From Nitrospira sp. (lineage in GTDB: Bacteria; Nitrospirota; Nitrospiria; Nitrospirales; Nitrospiraceae), in the NCBI GenBank assembly GCA_019636875.1, contig JAHBWR010000001.1:1-64000 (forward strand): a DNA stretch of 64,000 nt, read 5' to 3'. The notes beneath the pieces were generated by a model. That model worked only from the letters and a program-made list of their open reading frames with translations. It searched no databases and was not told where the DNA came from. Positions 45,381 through 53,375 of the stretch are shown piece after piece (the stretch's first letter is position 1; each line of letters begins with the position of its first letter). The translations under genes were made by a program, and so were the position numbers.

Positions 45381-46676
45381 ATGTCTATGCGTGCACGAAA
45401 CGATCGGTCCTTCATTGCAGGAACCATTGCGATCGGCTCCGAACTGCTGGTGGGAGGCCGAACAGACAGCAATTCACTCTTCATCACTGATGTTCTTGGT
45501 GCGATCGGTGTAGAAGTGCGGTTTAAATCCATTGTGGGTGATAATCGATCGGATATCGAGAGGGTCTTGAAGACAGCCTGTAACCGTGCCGGAATCGTGA
45601 TAGTGACGGGAGGGCTTGGCCCCACTGTCGATGACCGTACCAGGGAGGCCATCGCAGCCGTCACTGGGGCCCGACTTGCACGCCGCAAAGAGGCCCTTGA
45701 AGGAATGAAGGCACGGTTGGCGCAGTGGGGACGAATACCGAATAAAGGACAGTTGCGACAGGCGCTGATTCCCTCCCAAGCCATTGTATTACCCAATCCG
45801 GTGGGGTCGGCGCCAGGTTTTTCGTTGGTGTGGCGTGGTACACACATTATTGCCTTACCCGGCGTCCCGAGTGAGATGCGTGCAATGGTTGAGCAGTCAG
45901 TGATTCCCTATCTGATTTCTCAACTCAAGCCTTCCAAGAGCCGAGGTCGGCAGCCTCTGACACGCCTGGTGTTTCACACGTGGGGTATGTCGGAAGCCGA
46001 CGTGGATGCCAAGTTAACAGGACTCATAAAGAAGAGTCTGCCGGTTGCTCTAGGGCTACTCGCGTCCCCAACAGGGGTCCTAGTGTCACTGACTACCGAG
46101 GCAGGACGGGCTCTCAAGGAAGATGCGTTGATATCATTGGCCGAGGAAGTGCGCACACGATTGGGTGAATGGATCTATGCTGAGGGACAGGATACGATGG
46201 AGGAGGTCGTTGGCCGACTCTTGCATGGGCAGAGACGGACCGTTGCGGTAGCGGAATCCTGCACCGGGGGACTCATTGCCTACCGGTTGACGCAGGTGCC
46301 GGGATCGTCCTCTTATCTTGATCGGGCGGTCGTGTGCTACAGCAATCAGGCAAAGATGGAATTGCTTGGTGTTCCGGAACATCTTTTACGCGAGCATGGT
46401 GCCGTCAGTCGTGAAGTGGCTGAGGCCATGGCCAAGGGGATGCGTGAACGAACCGGCGTGTCAGTGGCGTTGAGTGTCACAGGCATTGCGGGACCTGGTG
46501 GTGCGACCGAGACGAAACCAGTCGGCCTCGTGTATATCGGACTCGATGGTGGCAGAGACGACATGATGACCAGAGAGTTTCGATTCCACGGCGATCGATC
46601 CGTGATTCGACAGCGCGCCGCACAGGCCGCTCTTGATATGCTCCGGCGGTGGCTCATGAACAAAGGCAACCTATGA
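45381..46676 (+). CDS. cinA: competence/damage-inducible protein CinA (NMN deamidase-type)
   Basis: 431 residues. The N-terminal MoaB/COG1058 domain has IAIGSELLVGGRTDSNS and VTGGLGPTVDD; the C-terminal CinA domain has AESCTGGLIAYRLTQVPGSS and VSVTGIAGPGG. CinA proteins recycle NMN by deamidation (C-terminal domain) and hydrolyse ADP-ribose (N-terminal domain). cinA-thpR-recA is a known operon order; here recA has been moved 10 kb away. The stop overlaps thpR (ATGA). Confidence 0.93.
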   Translation: MSMRARNDRSFIAGTIAIGSELLVGGRTDSNSLFITDVLGAIGVEVRFKSIVGDNRSDIERVLKTACNRAGIVIVTGGLGPTVDDRTREAIAAVTGARLARRKEALEGMKARLAQWGRIPNKGQLRQALIPSQAIVLPNPVGSAPGFSLVWRGTHIIALPGVPSEMRAMVEQSVIPYLISQLKPSKSRGRQPLTRLVFHTWGMSEADVDAKLTGLIKKSLPVALGLLASPTGVLVSLTTEAGRALKEDALISLAEEVRTRLGEWIYAEGQDTMEEVVGRLLHGQRRTVAVAESCTGGLIAYRLTQVPGSSSYLDRAVVCYSNQAKMELLGVPEHLLREHGAVSREVAEAMAKGMRERTGVSVALSVTGIAGPGGATETKPVGLVYIGLDGGRDDMMTREFRFHGDRSVIRQRAAQAALDMLRRWLMNKGNL

Positions 46677-47287
46677 TACGGGCATTTCTTGCTGTAGAGA
46701 TCAGTGATGACCTTCGGGCAGGCCTCGTCCGAGTGCAGCACGACATGAAAGAACGACTCACGCCCCATTTATCCAAAGACGTTCGCATTACCTGGGGTCA
46801 GCCTAATTCGTTCCATCTGACCGTCCGGTTTCTGGGACTGACGGACGAGAAACTGTTGCCGTTGATGCAGGAGGCTCTAGCCAGGATCAATCAACCTCGC
46901 CCAGTCATGGAGATTCCCGTCGAACGGCTCGAAGCATTTCCGACGCTCCACAAGCCACGGGTGCTGTGGGTCGGACCGTCTGAGGAGTGGTTGCGGAGTG
47001 ACGCTGCCACGCAGCTCTCGACTTGGCAGCAACACGTTGAATCCTGTTGCTGCTCGTTGGGGGTCGCGCCGGATGACAAATCGTTCACCCCCCATTTGAC
47101 ACTCGCACGGATCAAGATGGGTGAGCGACAGGTGGGGCCACTGCTGGCACAGAGCGGCGTCTGTGATCAACCTCTAACGTTGGGAAAAATCACGGTGGAG
47201 TCACTCGCGCTGATAAAAAGCGATCTCAGGCCGACCGGCCCACGGTATACCAAGCTATGGGACGTGAAGGTGGGTGGCAGCAGTTAG
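46673..47287 (+). CDS. thpR: RNA 2',3'-cyclic phosphodiesterase (LigT-like)
   Basis: 204 residues from ATG 46673. The two HxT motifs of the 2H phosphoesterase fold are seen: FHLTVRFLG with His48 and FTPHLTLAR. Members open 2',3'-cyclic RNA ends or ligate tRNA halves in vitro. The four-base overlap with cinA indicates a common transcript. It is the last gene of the core block before the accessory region. Confidence 0.9.
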   Translation: MIRAFLAVEISDDLRAGLVRVQHDMKERLTPHLSKDVRITWGQPNSFHLTVRFLGLTDEKLLPLMQEALARINQPRPVMEIPVERLEAFPTLHKPRVLWVGPSEEWLRSDAATQLSTWQQHVESCCCSLGVAPDDKSFTPHLTLARIKMGERQVGPLLAQSGVCDQPLTLGKITVESLALIKSDLRPTGPRYTKLWDVKVGGSS

Positions 47288-47330
47288 CGCCTGCGTCTCG
47301 TGATGCAAAGCGATCTGAGACGCCAACACC

Positions 47331-47879
47331 TCATGGTTCGAGGAGCGGAATCAACGCGGTGTGTCCCTGTGTGCGGGCTAAATCCACGGGACGCTCACCC
47401 GCTGTCATTCTGGCATTCTTGTCCGCTCCGTGCCGGAGTAACAGTGTGACAATTTCTCGGTCGCCTCGAAATGCACCAATGTGCAATAGCGTGACACCAC
47501 CCATCGGCGCCTGAAGGTTGACGTCGGCTCCTTTTTCAAGAAGGAGTGCGAGCACGTCCAGCCGTCGCTCTTGTCCCGCGACGAAGAGCGGTGAGACGCT
47601 GTCCTGCCTTGCGGGAGTCACCGTAGCCCCTCGTTCTAAAAGAAGGGCGACCACATCTCGGTGCCCGTTCTTCGCTGCCATGAAGATCGGCGTGTTCCCT
47701 TGCTCATCGGCTGCCTGAGTACTGACTCCTTGTTCAAGGAATGTTTGCACGCGAAGGACATTCCCTTCCGCCGCAGCCTTGCGCAATTGTTCCTCCGGCG
47801 ACGTCGCACAGCCAGTGATGAGGATGAGTGCAAGTACAGAAAAGATTCGCTTCCAATCTTGGGTCTTAATTCTCGTCAT
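47331..47879 (-). CDS. ankyrin-repeat lipoprotein
   Basis: 182 residues from ATG 47879. The signal peptide ends in LITGC, so it is a lipoprotein. Four to five ankyrin repeats follow (for example GNTPIFMAAKNGHRDVVALL and VTLLHIGAFRGDREIVTLLL). Such periplasmic ankyrin proteins bind partners; no partner is obvious here. An upstream in-frame ATG (47909) would put a charged segment before the signal and is less likely. Confidence 0.82.
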   Translation of the reverse strand: MTRIKTQDWKRIFSVLALILITGCATSPEEQLRKAAAEGNVLRVQTFLEQGVSTQAADEQGNTPIFMAAKNGHRDVVALLLERGATVTPARQDSVSPLFVAGQERRLDVLALLLEKGADVNLQAPMGGVTLLHIGAFRGDREIVTLLLRHGADKNARMTAGERPVDLARTQGHTALIPLLEP

Positions 47880-47912
47880 GCATCGTTTCTTGGAAGAAGT
47901 TTCAGACAAGAG

Positions 47913-48122
47913 CTAATATCGGGAGGTAGTTTCGAGCTGTGAAAAAGAGAGTCGCATCAGGGCCCGCATTTCTTTGAATTCATCTCGAAATTGATCTCGG
48001 ATCGCTTGTGACCCATGCCGAATGCCTGAATAGCCCTCGGCGATTTGGCAGATTTCGCCACGAAGGGCTTCGGCAACTATGCCAAAGTGCCGCTTGATTT
48101 CTTCAACCTGTGCATCAGTCAT
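47913..48122 (-). CDS. small helical protein of unknown function
   Basis: 69 residues from ATG 48122 (MTDAQVEEIKRHF). It is charged and probably helical, with a heptad-like C-terminal half (RDEFKEMRALMRLSFSQLET). Small proteins of this type occur with mobile or defence loci, but no catalytic domain is near. The longer frame to 48173 has no ribosome site. The assignment as a real gene is moderate. Confidence 0.5.
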   Translation of the reverse strand: MTDAQVEEIKRHFGIVAEALRGEICQIAEGYSGIRHGSQAIRDQFRDEFKEMRALMRLSFSQLETTSRY

Positions 48123-48222
48123 GGCCCGTCTGTATAGACTGATCAAATGGGAAAAGCAACGGCTGTCCTTCAATCAATTTCTGTAGCAATGGGCATTCTC
48201 ATGTAAGACCGAATTGGTAATG

Positions 48223-49290
48223 TTATGCCAAGGTTGGATAGTCACTGTAGCCGTCAGGTCCTCCGCCATAGAGCCGATCGTAGTTGACCTCGTTGAGTGG
48301 TGCCTGTTCGGCGAATCGTTCGACCAAGTCTGGATTGGCGATATAGGGACGTCCATAGACAATCGCGTCGGCTGCTCCGCTGCTCACTGTTACCTCGCCA
48401 CTTTCACGAGTATAACTCCCATTGGTCATGAGGACACCGTGGAAATGTTGTCGAGCAGTTGCCAAGATGGCTTGTTCTTCCGGCAGCGCATGATTTTCAT
48501 GTCGGATTTCAAGAAAAGCGATCTTACGTTGACTCATTTCCTGTGCGATGTACGTCACTAGCGCGTTTGGTTGAGTGTCACTCATGTCATTGAATGGGAC
48601 CAGCGGTGAGATCCGAACGGCCACACGCCCGGCGCCCCAGACGCCGATGACGGCGTCTGTCACCTGCAACAGAAACCGGGCACGGTTGGGGATAGGACCT
48701 CCATAGGAGTCCGTTCGGGCGTTCACACCATCACGTAAAAAGTTATCAATCAAGTAGCCGTGTGCACCATGGACCTGGACCCCGTCAAACCCTGCCAGTT
48801 TGGCATTCTGCGCAGCAAGCCGGAACATCTCCACATATCGTGGTATCTCCTCGGTGCGGAGCGCGCGAGGGACTTCGTAGGGTTTCAATCCCTGTGGTGT
48901 CTGAGTCGTCTCGTTGCGAATTGCTATGGCGCTGCTGGAGACCGGTTGTTCACCGTCATTCAAGAGTGAATGGGCTGCTCTGCCGGGATGCCAAATTTGC
49001 ATGAAGATCCGGCCTCCCTTGGCATGCACCGCATCCGTGACACGTTTCCAGCCTGCGACATGCGCAGGACTGTAAATGCCGCCTTCACCCATAAAGGCGC
49101 AGGCGTGGGCATCGACCATCGTACATTCTGTCATGATGAGCCCGCTCGACGCGCGCTGGGAATAGTAGTCGACCATCATGTCGTTGGGAATGTGTGTCGA
49201 GCCAGCGCGCACGCGAGTGAGGGGAGCCATCACGATGCGGTTTGGTAGGAGCAGATCTCCAACTTGGAGTGGGGTAAACAATGTGGGCAT
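48223..49290 (-). CDS. Old Yellow Enzyme family alkene reductase (NemA-like)
   Basis: 355 residues with the OYE signatures: LPNRIVMAPLTRVRA for FMN binding, MQIWHPGR, and VHGAHGYLIDNFL where the two His and the following Tyr bind substrate. GYSDYPTLA ends the protein as in NemA/PETN reductase. It uses NADPH and FMN to reduce activated C=C bonds or nitro compounds. In the accessory region it may be acquired cargo. Confidence 0.92.
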   Translation of the reverse strand: MPTLFTPLQVGDLLLPNRIVMAPLTRVRAGSTHIPNDMMVDYYSQRASSGLIMTECTMVDAHACAFMGEGGIYSPAHVAGWKRVTDAVHAKGGRIFMQIWHPGRAAHSLLNDGEQPVSSSAIAIRNETTQTPQGLKPYEVPRALRTEEIPRYVEMFRLAAQNAKLAGFDGVQVHGAHGYLIDNFLRDGVNARTDSYGGPIPNRARFLLQVTDAVIGVWGAGRVAVRISPLVPFNDMSDTQPNALVTYIAQEMSQRKIAFLEIRHENHALPEEQAILATARQHFHGVLMTNGSYTRESGEVTVSSGAADAIVYGRPYIANPDLVERFAEQAPLNEVNYDRLYGGGPDGYSDYPTLA

Positions 49291-49411
49291 GGGCTATCCT
49301 TTACGTAACGAGTTAAGCGTTGGCAGAAGAATTTATAAGTGAGATGGTGGGGGAGTCAAGGTTGCGGAGAGAACTGCCCTCGATCAAGACACTGATACAA
49401 ACGTGACGAAG

Positions 49412-49642
49412 CTAGTGGTAGGCAAATACGTCCATCTGAACCGATTTGATCGGCTTGGCTTCTCCGCGCACCATTCGGCGAACTCGTTCTGTGGTATCTC
49501 GGCTGAACACCGCTTCCCCGCAATGAAGGCAGACGGTTGCGGGAATTTGCTCAACCTGCACCGGTTTGCCATCGATGTCAAAAACTTCGCTGATGGGTTC
49601 TTCACGACTTTCGGTTTTTCCACACACATGACACCGAAACAT
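49412..49642 (-). CDS. YgiT-type zinc-finger antitoxin
   Basis: 76 residues. Two CxxC pairs (CHVCG and CLHCGE) form the N-terminal zinc domain typical of YgiT/MqsA-type antitoxins. The longer DNA-binding C-terminal domain of full MqsA is absent. It follows the DUF4258 gene by 2 bases, the usual toxin-first order of such pairs, and should bind and inhibit that toxin. Confidence 0.75.
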   Translation of the reverse strand: MFRCHVCGKTESREEPISEVFDIDGKPVQVEQIPATVCLHCGEAVFSRDTTERVRRMVRGEAKPIKSVQMDVFAYH

Positions 49643-49644
49643 GG

Positions 49645-49953
49645 CTACCTCCGTCTGCTGTAATCATACCACTCAGTAGGATCTGGCTGATAGATCGTGA
49701 TGATCTTCAGCAGGTCAGAATCCACACGTGAGACCTGAATGTGTAGTGGCCGATCCGCGGCGGTAAACCCGAGCAAGAGGCTACTGGGTGCGTACTTGTC
49801 CTCTGGATAGTCTTCAATAATCGTGGCTCGTGCTCCAGCCTGTCGGATTTCCAAGTCGCTGATATTGCGTTCGACGGCACGTTTGAACGCATGGTGGCTA
49901 AATTCGAATTCACCAGCGGATAATTGTCGACGTATATCGTCCAACGTTTTCAT
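49645..49953 (-). CDS. DUF4258 family putative toxin
   Basis: 102 residues. It has the DUF4258 layout: SHHAFKRAVERNISDLEI, then IIEDYPEDKYAPSSLLLGFT, RPLHIQVSR and KIITIYQPDPTEWYD. The family is related to BrnT/MqsR-like RNase folds, with a His near the start. Together with the downstream zinc-finger protein it forms a two-gene toxin-antitoxin module. A good promoter is directly upstream. Confidence 0.78.
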   Translation of the reverse strand: MKTLDDIRRQLSAGEFEFSHHAFKRAVERNISDLEIRQAGARATIIEDYPEDKYAPSSLLLGFTAADRPLHIQVSRVDSDLLKIITIYQPDPTEWYDYSRRR

Positions 49954-49970
49954 CAGGTGAGCGTGCGGCG

Positions 49971-49999
49971 ACTATAGCGGAAGTCTACATTCAGCACAA
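49971..49999 (-). promoter_or_regulatory. candidate promoter of the toxin-antitoxin pair
   Basis: On the reverse strand TTGTGC (49999-49994) and TATAGT (49976-49971) are 17 bases apart. The -10 box ends 17 bases before the toxin ATG, so the leader would be about 10 bases. It carries no clear ribosome site. Confidence 0.5.
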
Positions 50000-50036
50000 C
50001 GTGAGGGTAGGTGAGTCTAATACGCTGTACCATCAG

Positions 50037-50129
50037 GCGGTTCATAATTATGGGTACAGCCAGCGAGAAGTTACGGATGTGTTGGGGCTGCACTACGCCA
50101 CGGACAGCCGAATCGCCAACAGGCCGTGA
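50037..50129 (+). pseudogene. remnant of a RAYT/REP-transposase C-terminal HTH
   Basis: A short open stretch reads AVHNYGYSQREVTDVLGLHY then ATDSRIANRP and a stop. This matches the DnaA-like helix-turn-helix at the end of many REP-associated tyrosine (RAYT) transposases (YGYS-REVA-HLGLHYATVSRI). The upstream part of the transposase is absent, so it is a decayed fragment. It fills the otherwise empty 327-base gap between the TA pair and the next gene. Confidence 0.55.
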
Positions 50130-50280
50130 TGCAAGAAACAAGACTTGGCCCTAATACGATAATACGATTTCTTGATACTGTCTCGTGGACAGGGAAGCTT
50201 ACAAGTGGATAGCCTATCCGCTGGCGTATCGAACTCTCAATAGCGGGGTATGGAGCACCCTGCAAGCGAGGCCGGGTAAT

Positions 50281-50985
50281 TCAGTCATGTCTGGAGGAAC
50301 CTGACCCTTCTGATGTCTGCTTTTGAATAGACTTTATGTCTATTAGCGTGAGAAGTTTCTGATGAATTGTTTCACGATAACCGGATCCAATTCTGGACTG
50401 CTCTATCAAAATGTTTACCTCACCTGCAACTCTTTTTGGCACTTTGTCATATTCTGCTTTTATCCGCTCTCGGATGATGGGCAATTCCTGATTCAAAGCA
50501 GAAATATTTTCGTCGAAGAGTTTGCGATCTTCGGGTCTCAGCTCATCGAGAGGAAGGAACTTCTCTGCCTCTCTGGTTATACAACCAGGAACATCTAACT
50601 CAAAGAGTTCTTCAAATGGAGGAGACCTGCCAGGCTCAGGTTTTCCAAGTGGTTCCAATGCGGGTAGGGGACGCCATAGCAAGTTAGTGCATTTAGCGCC
50701 TGTCATGAATACGAAGTCTTTAACCACAGAAAACTTGATACGCATATATGCTTTTTCCAATGCAGCAGTTGCTTTTTTAAGTTCGACCTCCTTTCTCGCG
50801 ATTGCTTCATCGAGAAGCGCTTTTTGATATAGCGGAATTACTGTATAAAAAAGAGCCCACGCGGTGAGGAGACAAAGAGCGATTTGGGAGACGTAACTGA
50901 ATCGTTGGAGGTAAATATCGAGTCGGTTACATGCTTTTCGCCAAAGTGCGAACATGCATGAATGGAGAGCATGACGGTAATTCAT
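50281..50985 (-). CDS. membrane-anchored protein of unknown function
   Basis: 234 residues with one membrane segment (VSQIALCLLTAWALFYTVIP, about 31-50), followed by a charged helical stretch and a larger soluble domain. No family is recognised. It contains a few Cys (CTNLLWRP, VPGCITRE). Base use is more AT-rich than in the core genes. It is isolated in the accessory region. Confidence 0.6.
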   Translation of the reverse strand: MNYRHALHSCMFALWRKACNRLDIYLQRFSYVSQIALCLLTAWALFYTVIPLYQKALLDEAIARKEVELKKATAALEKAYMRIKFSVVKDFVFMTGAKCTNLLWRPLPALEPLGKPEPGRSPPFEELFELDVPGCITREAEKFLPLDELRPEDRKLFDENISALNQELPIIRERIKAEYDKVPKRVAGEVNILIEQSRIGSGYRETIHQKLLTLIDIKSIQKQTSEGSGSSRHD

Positions 50986-51180
50986 GGGGTTTGTCCCATT
51001 AAGCGAATCTTTCGTTAAGGACTAGTCAGCGGAGTATATGCTTCCATTGTTATTGACGCAACGTAAGAGGGAAGTATCACGGTTACCCTTCTAATCCAGC
51101 GGGAGGTCCTCGCCTGTAAAGGCAGGGGAGTGAGCAGGATCCCGCGTCTTCCGGTGGACTGGGATGCGTGAACGAGTAAG

Positions 51181-51212
51181 AGGTGTCGAGAGTCTTTTTG
51201 TGACAGGCGAGC
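51181..51212 (+). repeat. REP-like repeat, copy 1
   Basis: The core GTCGAGAGTCTTTTTGTGAC followed by AGGCGA is repeated with few changes at 51567-51593 in the same direction. A related element lies in inverted orientation at 52283-52312. The last two flank the RAYT pseudogene. Confidence 0.5.
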
Positions 51213-51251
51213 GCTACCTTGGCCGGTCAGTAGCATGGAGAGAGCCGAACG

Positions 51252-51551
51252 CTACTTTTCCGGCTCCAGGACGAACCCATAAGTTTCAGGATCGTGTTTC
51301 CATGCGCCGGAAGACAACAAGCCTAAGAGTGGCAAGAGAAGGAAATAGGCTCCAATGACATCGACCGTGCCGATCGAGCTGAGGGTGCGGGAAGTCGTGC
51401 GGAATTGGCTTTGATACCCTGGCTTCTTGATTTCGATGAGGAGGTCCTTGCCTCTGTGCGCGTCAAATTGAATGGGCGTTTCCCCAACAAGTTTTCCTCC
51501 AGCGATGACCGTGGCTCCATCAGGGGAGGAGCTCACCTGAAGGGTTTGCAT
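51252..51551 (-). pseudogene. 5'-truncated PEGA-domain gene, duplicate of 56795-57190
   Basis: 99 residues that match residues 33-131 of the lipoprotein at 56795 with only a few changes. The signal peptide and lipobox are missing: the homology stops exactly where the REP-like/RAYT sequence begins (about 51553). The PEGA part (VSSSPDGATVIAGGKLVGET) and a hydrophobic hairpin near the C-terminus are kept. Without its signal the product is unlikely to be exported, so I treat it as a broken copy. Confidence 0.75.
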
Positions 51552-51552
51552 G
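51252..51552. repeat. 300-bp direct duplication, copy A (partner 56795-57095)
   Basis: By eye the two copies differ at about five positions in 300 (for example CCGGCTCC/CCAGCTCC and GCGATGACC/GCGACGACC), roughly 98% identity, and have the same orientation. They bracket about 5.2 kb containing the RAYT pseudogene, a secreted protein, the truncated lipase and the IS. Confidence 0.85.
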
Positions 51553-51555
51553 GGG

Positions 51556-51593
51556 GTCGAAAAGGGGTCGGGAGTCTTTTCTTGACAGGCGAT
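51556..51593 (+). repeat. REP-like repeat, copy 2 (left flank of RAYT)
   Basis: GTCGAAAAGGGGTCGGGAGT followed by CTTTTCTTGACAGG. Its first ~28 bases match the reverse complement of 52283-52312, giving an inverted repeat around the transposase gene, as expected for a RAYT unit. Confidence 0.6.
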
Positions 51594-51615
51594 CCTGGCT
51601 TAGGTTGAAGAGCCC

Positions 51616-52286
51616 ATGCCGCGTCGTCCTCGGTTGGCTGCCGGTGCGCTGGCCTATCATGTGTTGAACCGTCGAGTCGGCCGTTTGCCGCTGTTCAAGA
51701 CATCGGCCGACTATGCCGCGTTTGAAAAGATCTTGACCGAAGCCCATGCGGCCACAGGCTTGTGTATCATGGCGTATTGTCTGATGCCGAATCATTGGCA
51801 TGTGCTCCTGTGGCCACGACGAGATGGGGAACTCTCTGACGTGCTGTGATGGATCACGGCGACGCATACCCAACGCTGACATGCCCATCACCAGACCGCG
51901 GGCACAGGGCCGGTCTACCAGGGACGCTTCAAATCGTTCCCAGTGCAAACGGACGAGCATTTCCTCACAGTCGCCCGCTATGTAGAGCGCAACGCGCTGC
52001 GGGCAAACTTGGTTAGCCGAGCCGAAGACTGGCAATGGGGGAGTCTCTGGGGCGGACGCACGGAGATTCCCCAAAGACGGCGTGGCTTGGCGACTGGCCG
52101 GTGGATCGCCCGCGCGATTGGGTCGTGCGGGTCAACCGGTCGCAAGGGGCTTCGGGACTGGAGGCCCTCCGGACGAGTGTGCAGCGAGGGCGGCCGTTCG
52201 GCGAGGAGGGCTGGGTGCGACGGATAGCCAAACGTTTCGATCTGGAATCCACCTTGCGGCCACGTGGACGGCCCAAGGGGTCGTGA
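51616..52286 (+). pseudogene. REP-associated tyrosine transposase (RAYT), inactivated
   Basis: The product starts MPRRPRLAAGALAYHVLNRR and has the HUH-type motif NHWHVLL and the later TyrSer-type segment ARYVERNALRANLV, typical of the Y1_Tnp/RAYT family. The frame is broken: a TGA at 51847 follows LSDVL, where a codon for Arg is expected, a second TGA at about 51877 replaces Trp in THTQRWH, and a frameshift near 52075 moves the C-terminal GLEALRTSVQRGRPFGEE into another frame. It cannot make a full-length protein. RAYTs act on single-stranded REP DNA, and REP-like repeats flank this one. Confidence 0.85.
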
Positions 52287-52312
52287 GAAGAGACTCTCGA
52301 CTCCTTTTCGTC
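52283..52312 (-). repeat. REP-like repeat, copy 3 (right flank of RAYT, inverted)
   Basis: Read on the reverse strand it starts GACGAAAAGGAGTCGAGAGT and continues CTCTTCTCAC, matching copy 2 at most positions of the first 28. It begins at the end of the RAYT reading frame. Confidence 0.6.
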
Positions 52313-52350
52313 TCTCTCGGTACGCTTTGTGTCTCGCAATATGTGTACGG

Positions 52351-53097
52351 CTAGTAGATGGATGTGGGGGCTTCTTCCCCAGAAAGGTCAGGCACATGCA
52401 CCGTACGGCACTGCAGGCCGACACCAATCAGCGAGCGTGGAAGTTTCCCTGGCCCGAAATGGAGAATCACGCCCGTGGCGATCTGGTGTTTATCTGGACA
52501 TGATGCCCAGTTTTTCCAATCGTTGCAGTTGGAGCGTTCGTCTTGTGGTTGGAGCGGGGCGATATCGCGTGGGTTGATCTGGTGCTTTGGACGAATCGGG
52601 CCAAACATCCCAACATCGTCAATAGTACGTCCTTTGACTTGCAGCCCCTTTACGCGGTCCTTCTGTTTGTTCATGCAGACACGCACACCGGTGATAAAAG
52701 AACGCTTATCGTAGTTGAGGTTGCCATAGCCGGTTGAAATTTCCTTACTGCTGGGACTTCCGTCACAAAGTTCCTTTGTGAGTTCCTGTTGCCTGTTCGA
52801 GTCGTTGATATTTTCGCTGCGAACCTTCACATAACAAGGCTGGTCACGCTGTTCTTCTGATGCGATGCCATACACCGCGTAGTCATCGTTCCCTTGTGCA
52901 TCTGGTACTCCTACAATGAAAGAGGAGCCCTGAAATCCAGAGATGGTATCAGACGAAACAGGTTCCCCGGTGAAATGGATGTCGCGGGAATACCGCTCAG
53001 CTTTGGCAACTTCTCCCTGCACGATAAAGAAAATGCTGAAGGCGATGCAGGTCGTGAGTTGGGCAAACGAACCTCTGTTGTTTAGACATCGTAGCAT
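52351..53097 (-). CDS. secreted protein of unknown function
   Basis: 248 residues. A signal peptide of about 33 residues ends near GEVAKA. The mature protein has six or more Cys spread through it (for example VGLQCRTV and WASCPDKHQ), which suggests disulfides, and no domain I can name. It lies between the RAYT pseudogene and the solitary IS end. Confidence 0.65.
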   Translation of the reverse strand: MLRCLNNRGSFAQLTTCIAFSIFFIVQGEVAKAERYSRDIHFTGEPVSSDTISGFQGSSFIVGVPDAQGNDDYAVYGIASEEQRDQPCYVKVRSENINDSNRQQELTKELCDGSPSSKEISTGYGNLNYDKRSFITGVRVCMNKQKDRVKGLQVKGRTIDDVGMFGPIRPKHQINPRDIAPLQPQDERSNCNDWKNWASCPDKHQIATGVILHFGPGKLPRSLIGVGLQCRTVHVPDLSGEEAPTSIY

Positions 53098-53256
53098 GAC
53101 GCTTTCCTTTCCTTCTTCGGAGGGGAGCGAACCATCAACGCAATCGATACAGGTGAATTCATCTCATACTCGGACGTCTGAAGACAATTTCCTCCGCTGG
53201 CCAGAGGTGAAATAGCGTTAGACTCATTGTCTGAATGAATCGGTGATCCCCTGCCT

Positions 53257-53325
53257 CACGATTTTCTTGGACACTGAATTGGGGCATACTTGCCCCTTCT
53301 GAATGGAGGTGTCCATAGCGAAAAC
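53257..53325 (+). mobile_element. solitary left end of an IS related to the IS3-family element
   Basis: The sequence begins with the same 18 bases as IR-L of the complete IS (CACGATTTTCTTGGACAC) and stays similar through GGTGTCCATAGCG. No transposase follows. The GGGGCA...TGCCCC hairpin near the start codon is preserved despite changes around it. It is a remnant of an older, related insertion. Confidence 0.75.
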
Positions 53326-53375
53326 TTGAAATGCGATCGTCAGGGAGACTCCAAACAATTCGTTTTCCGTCTGGC

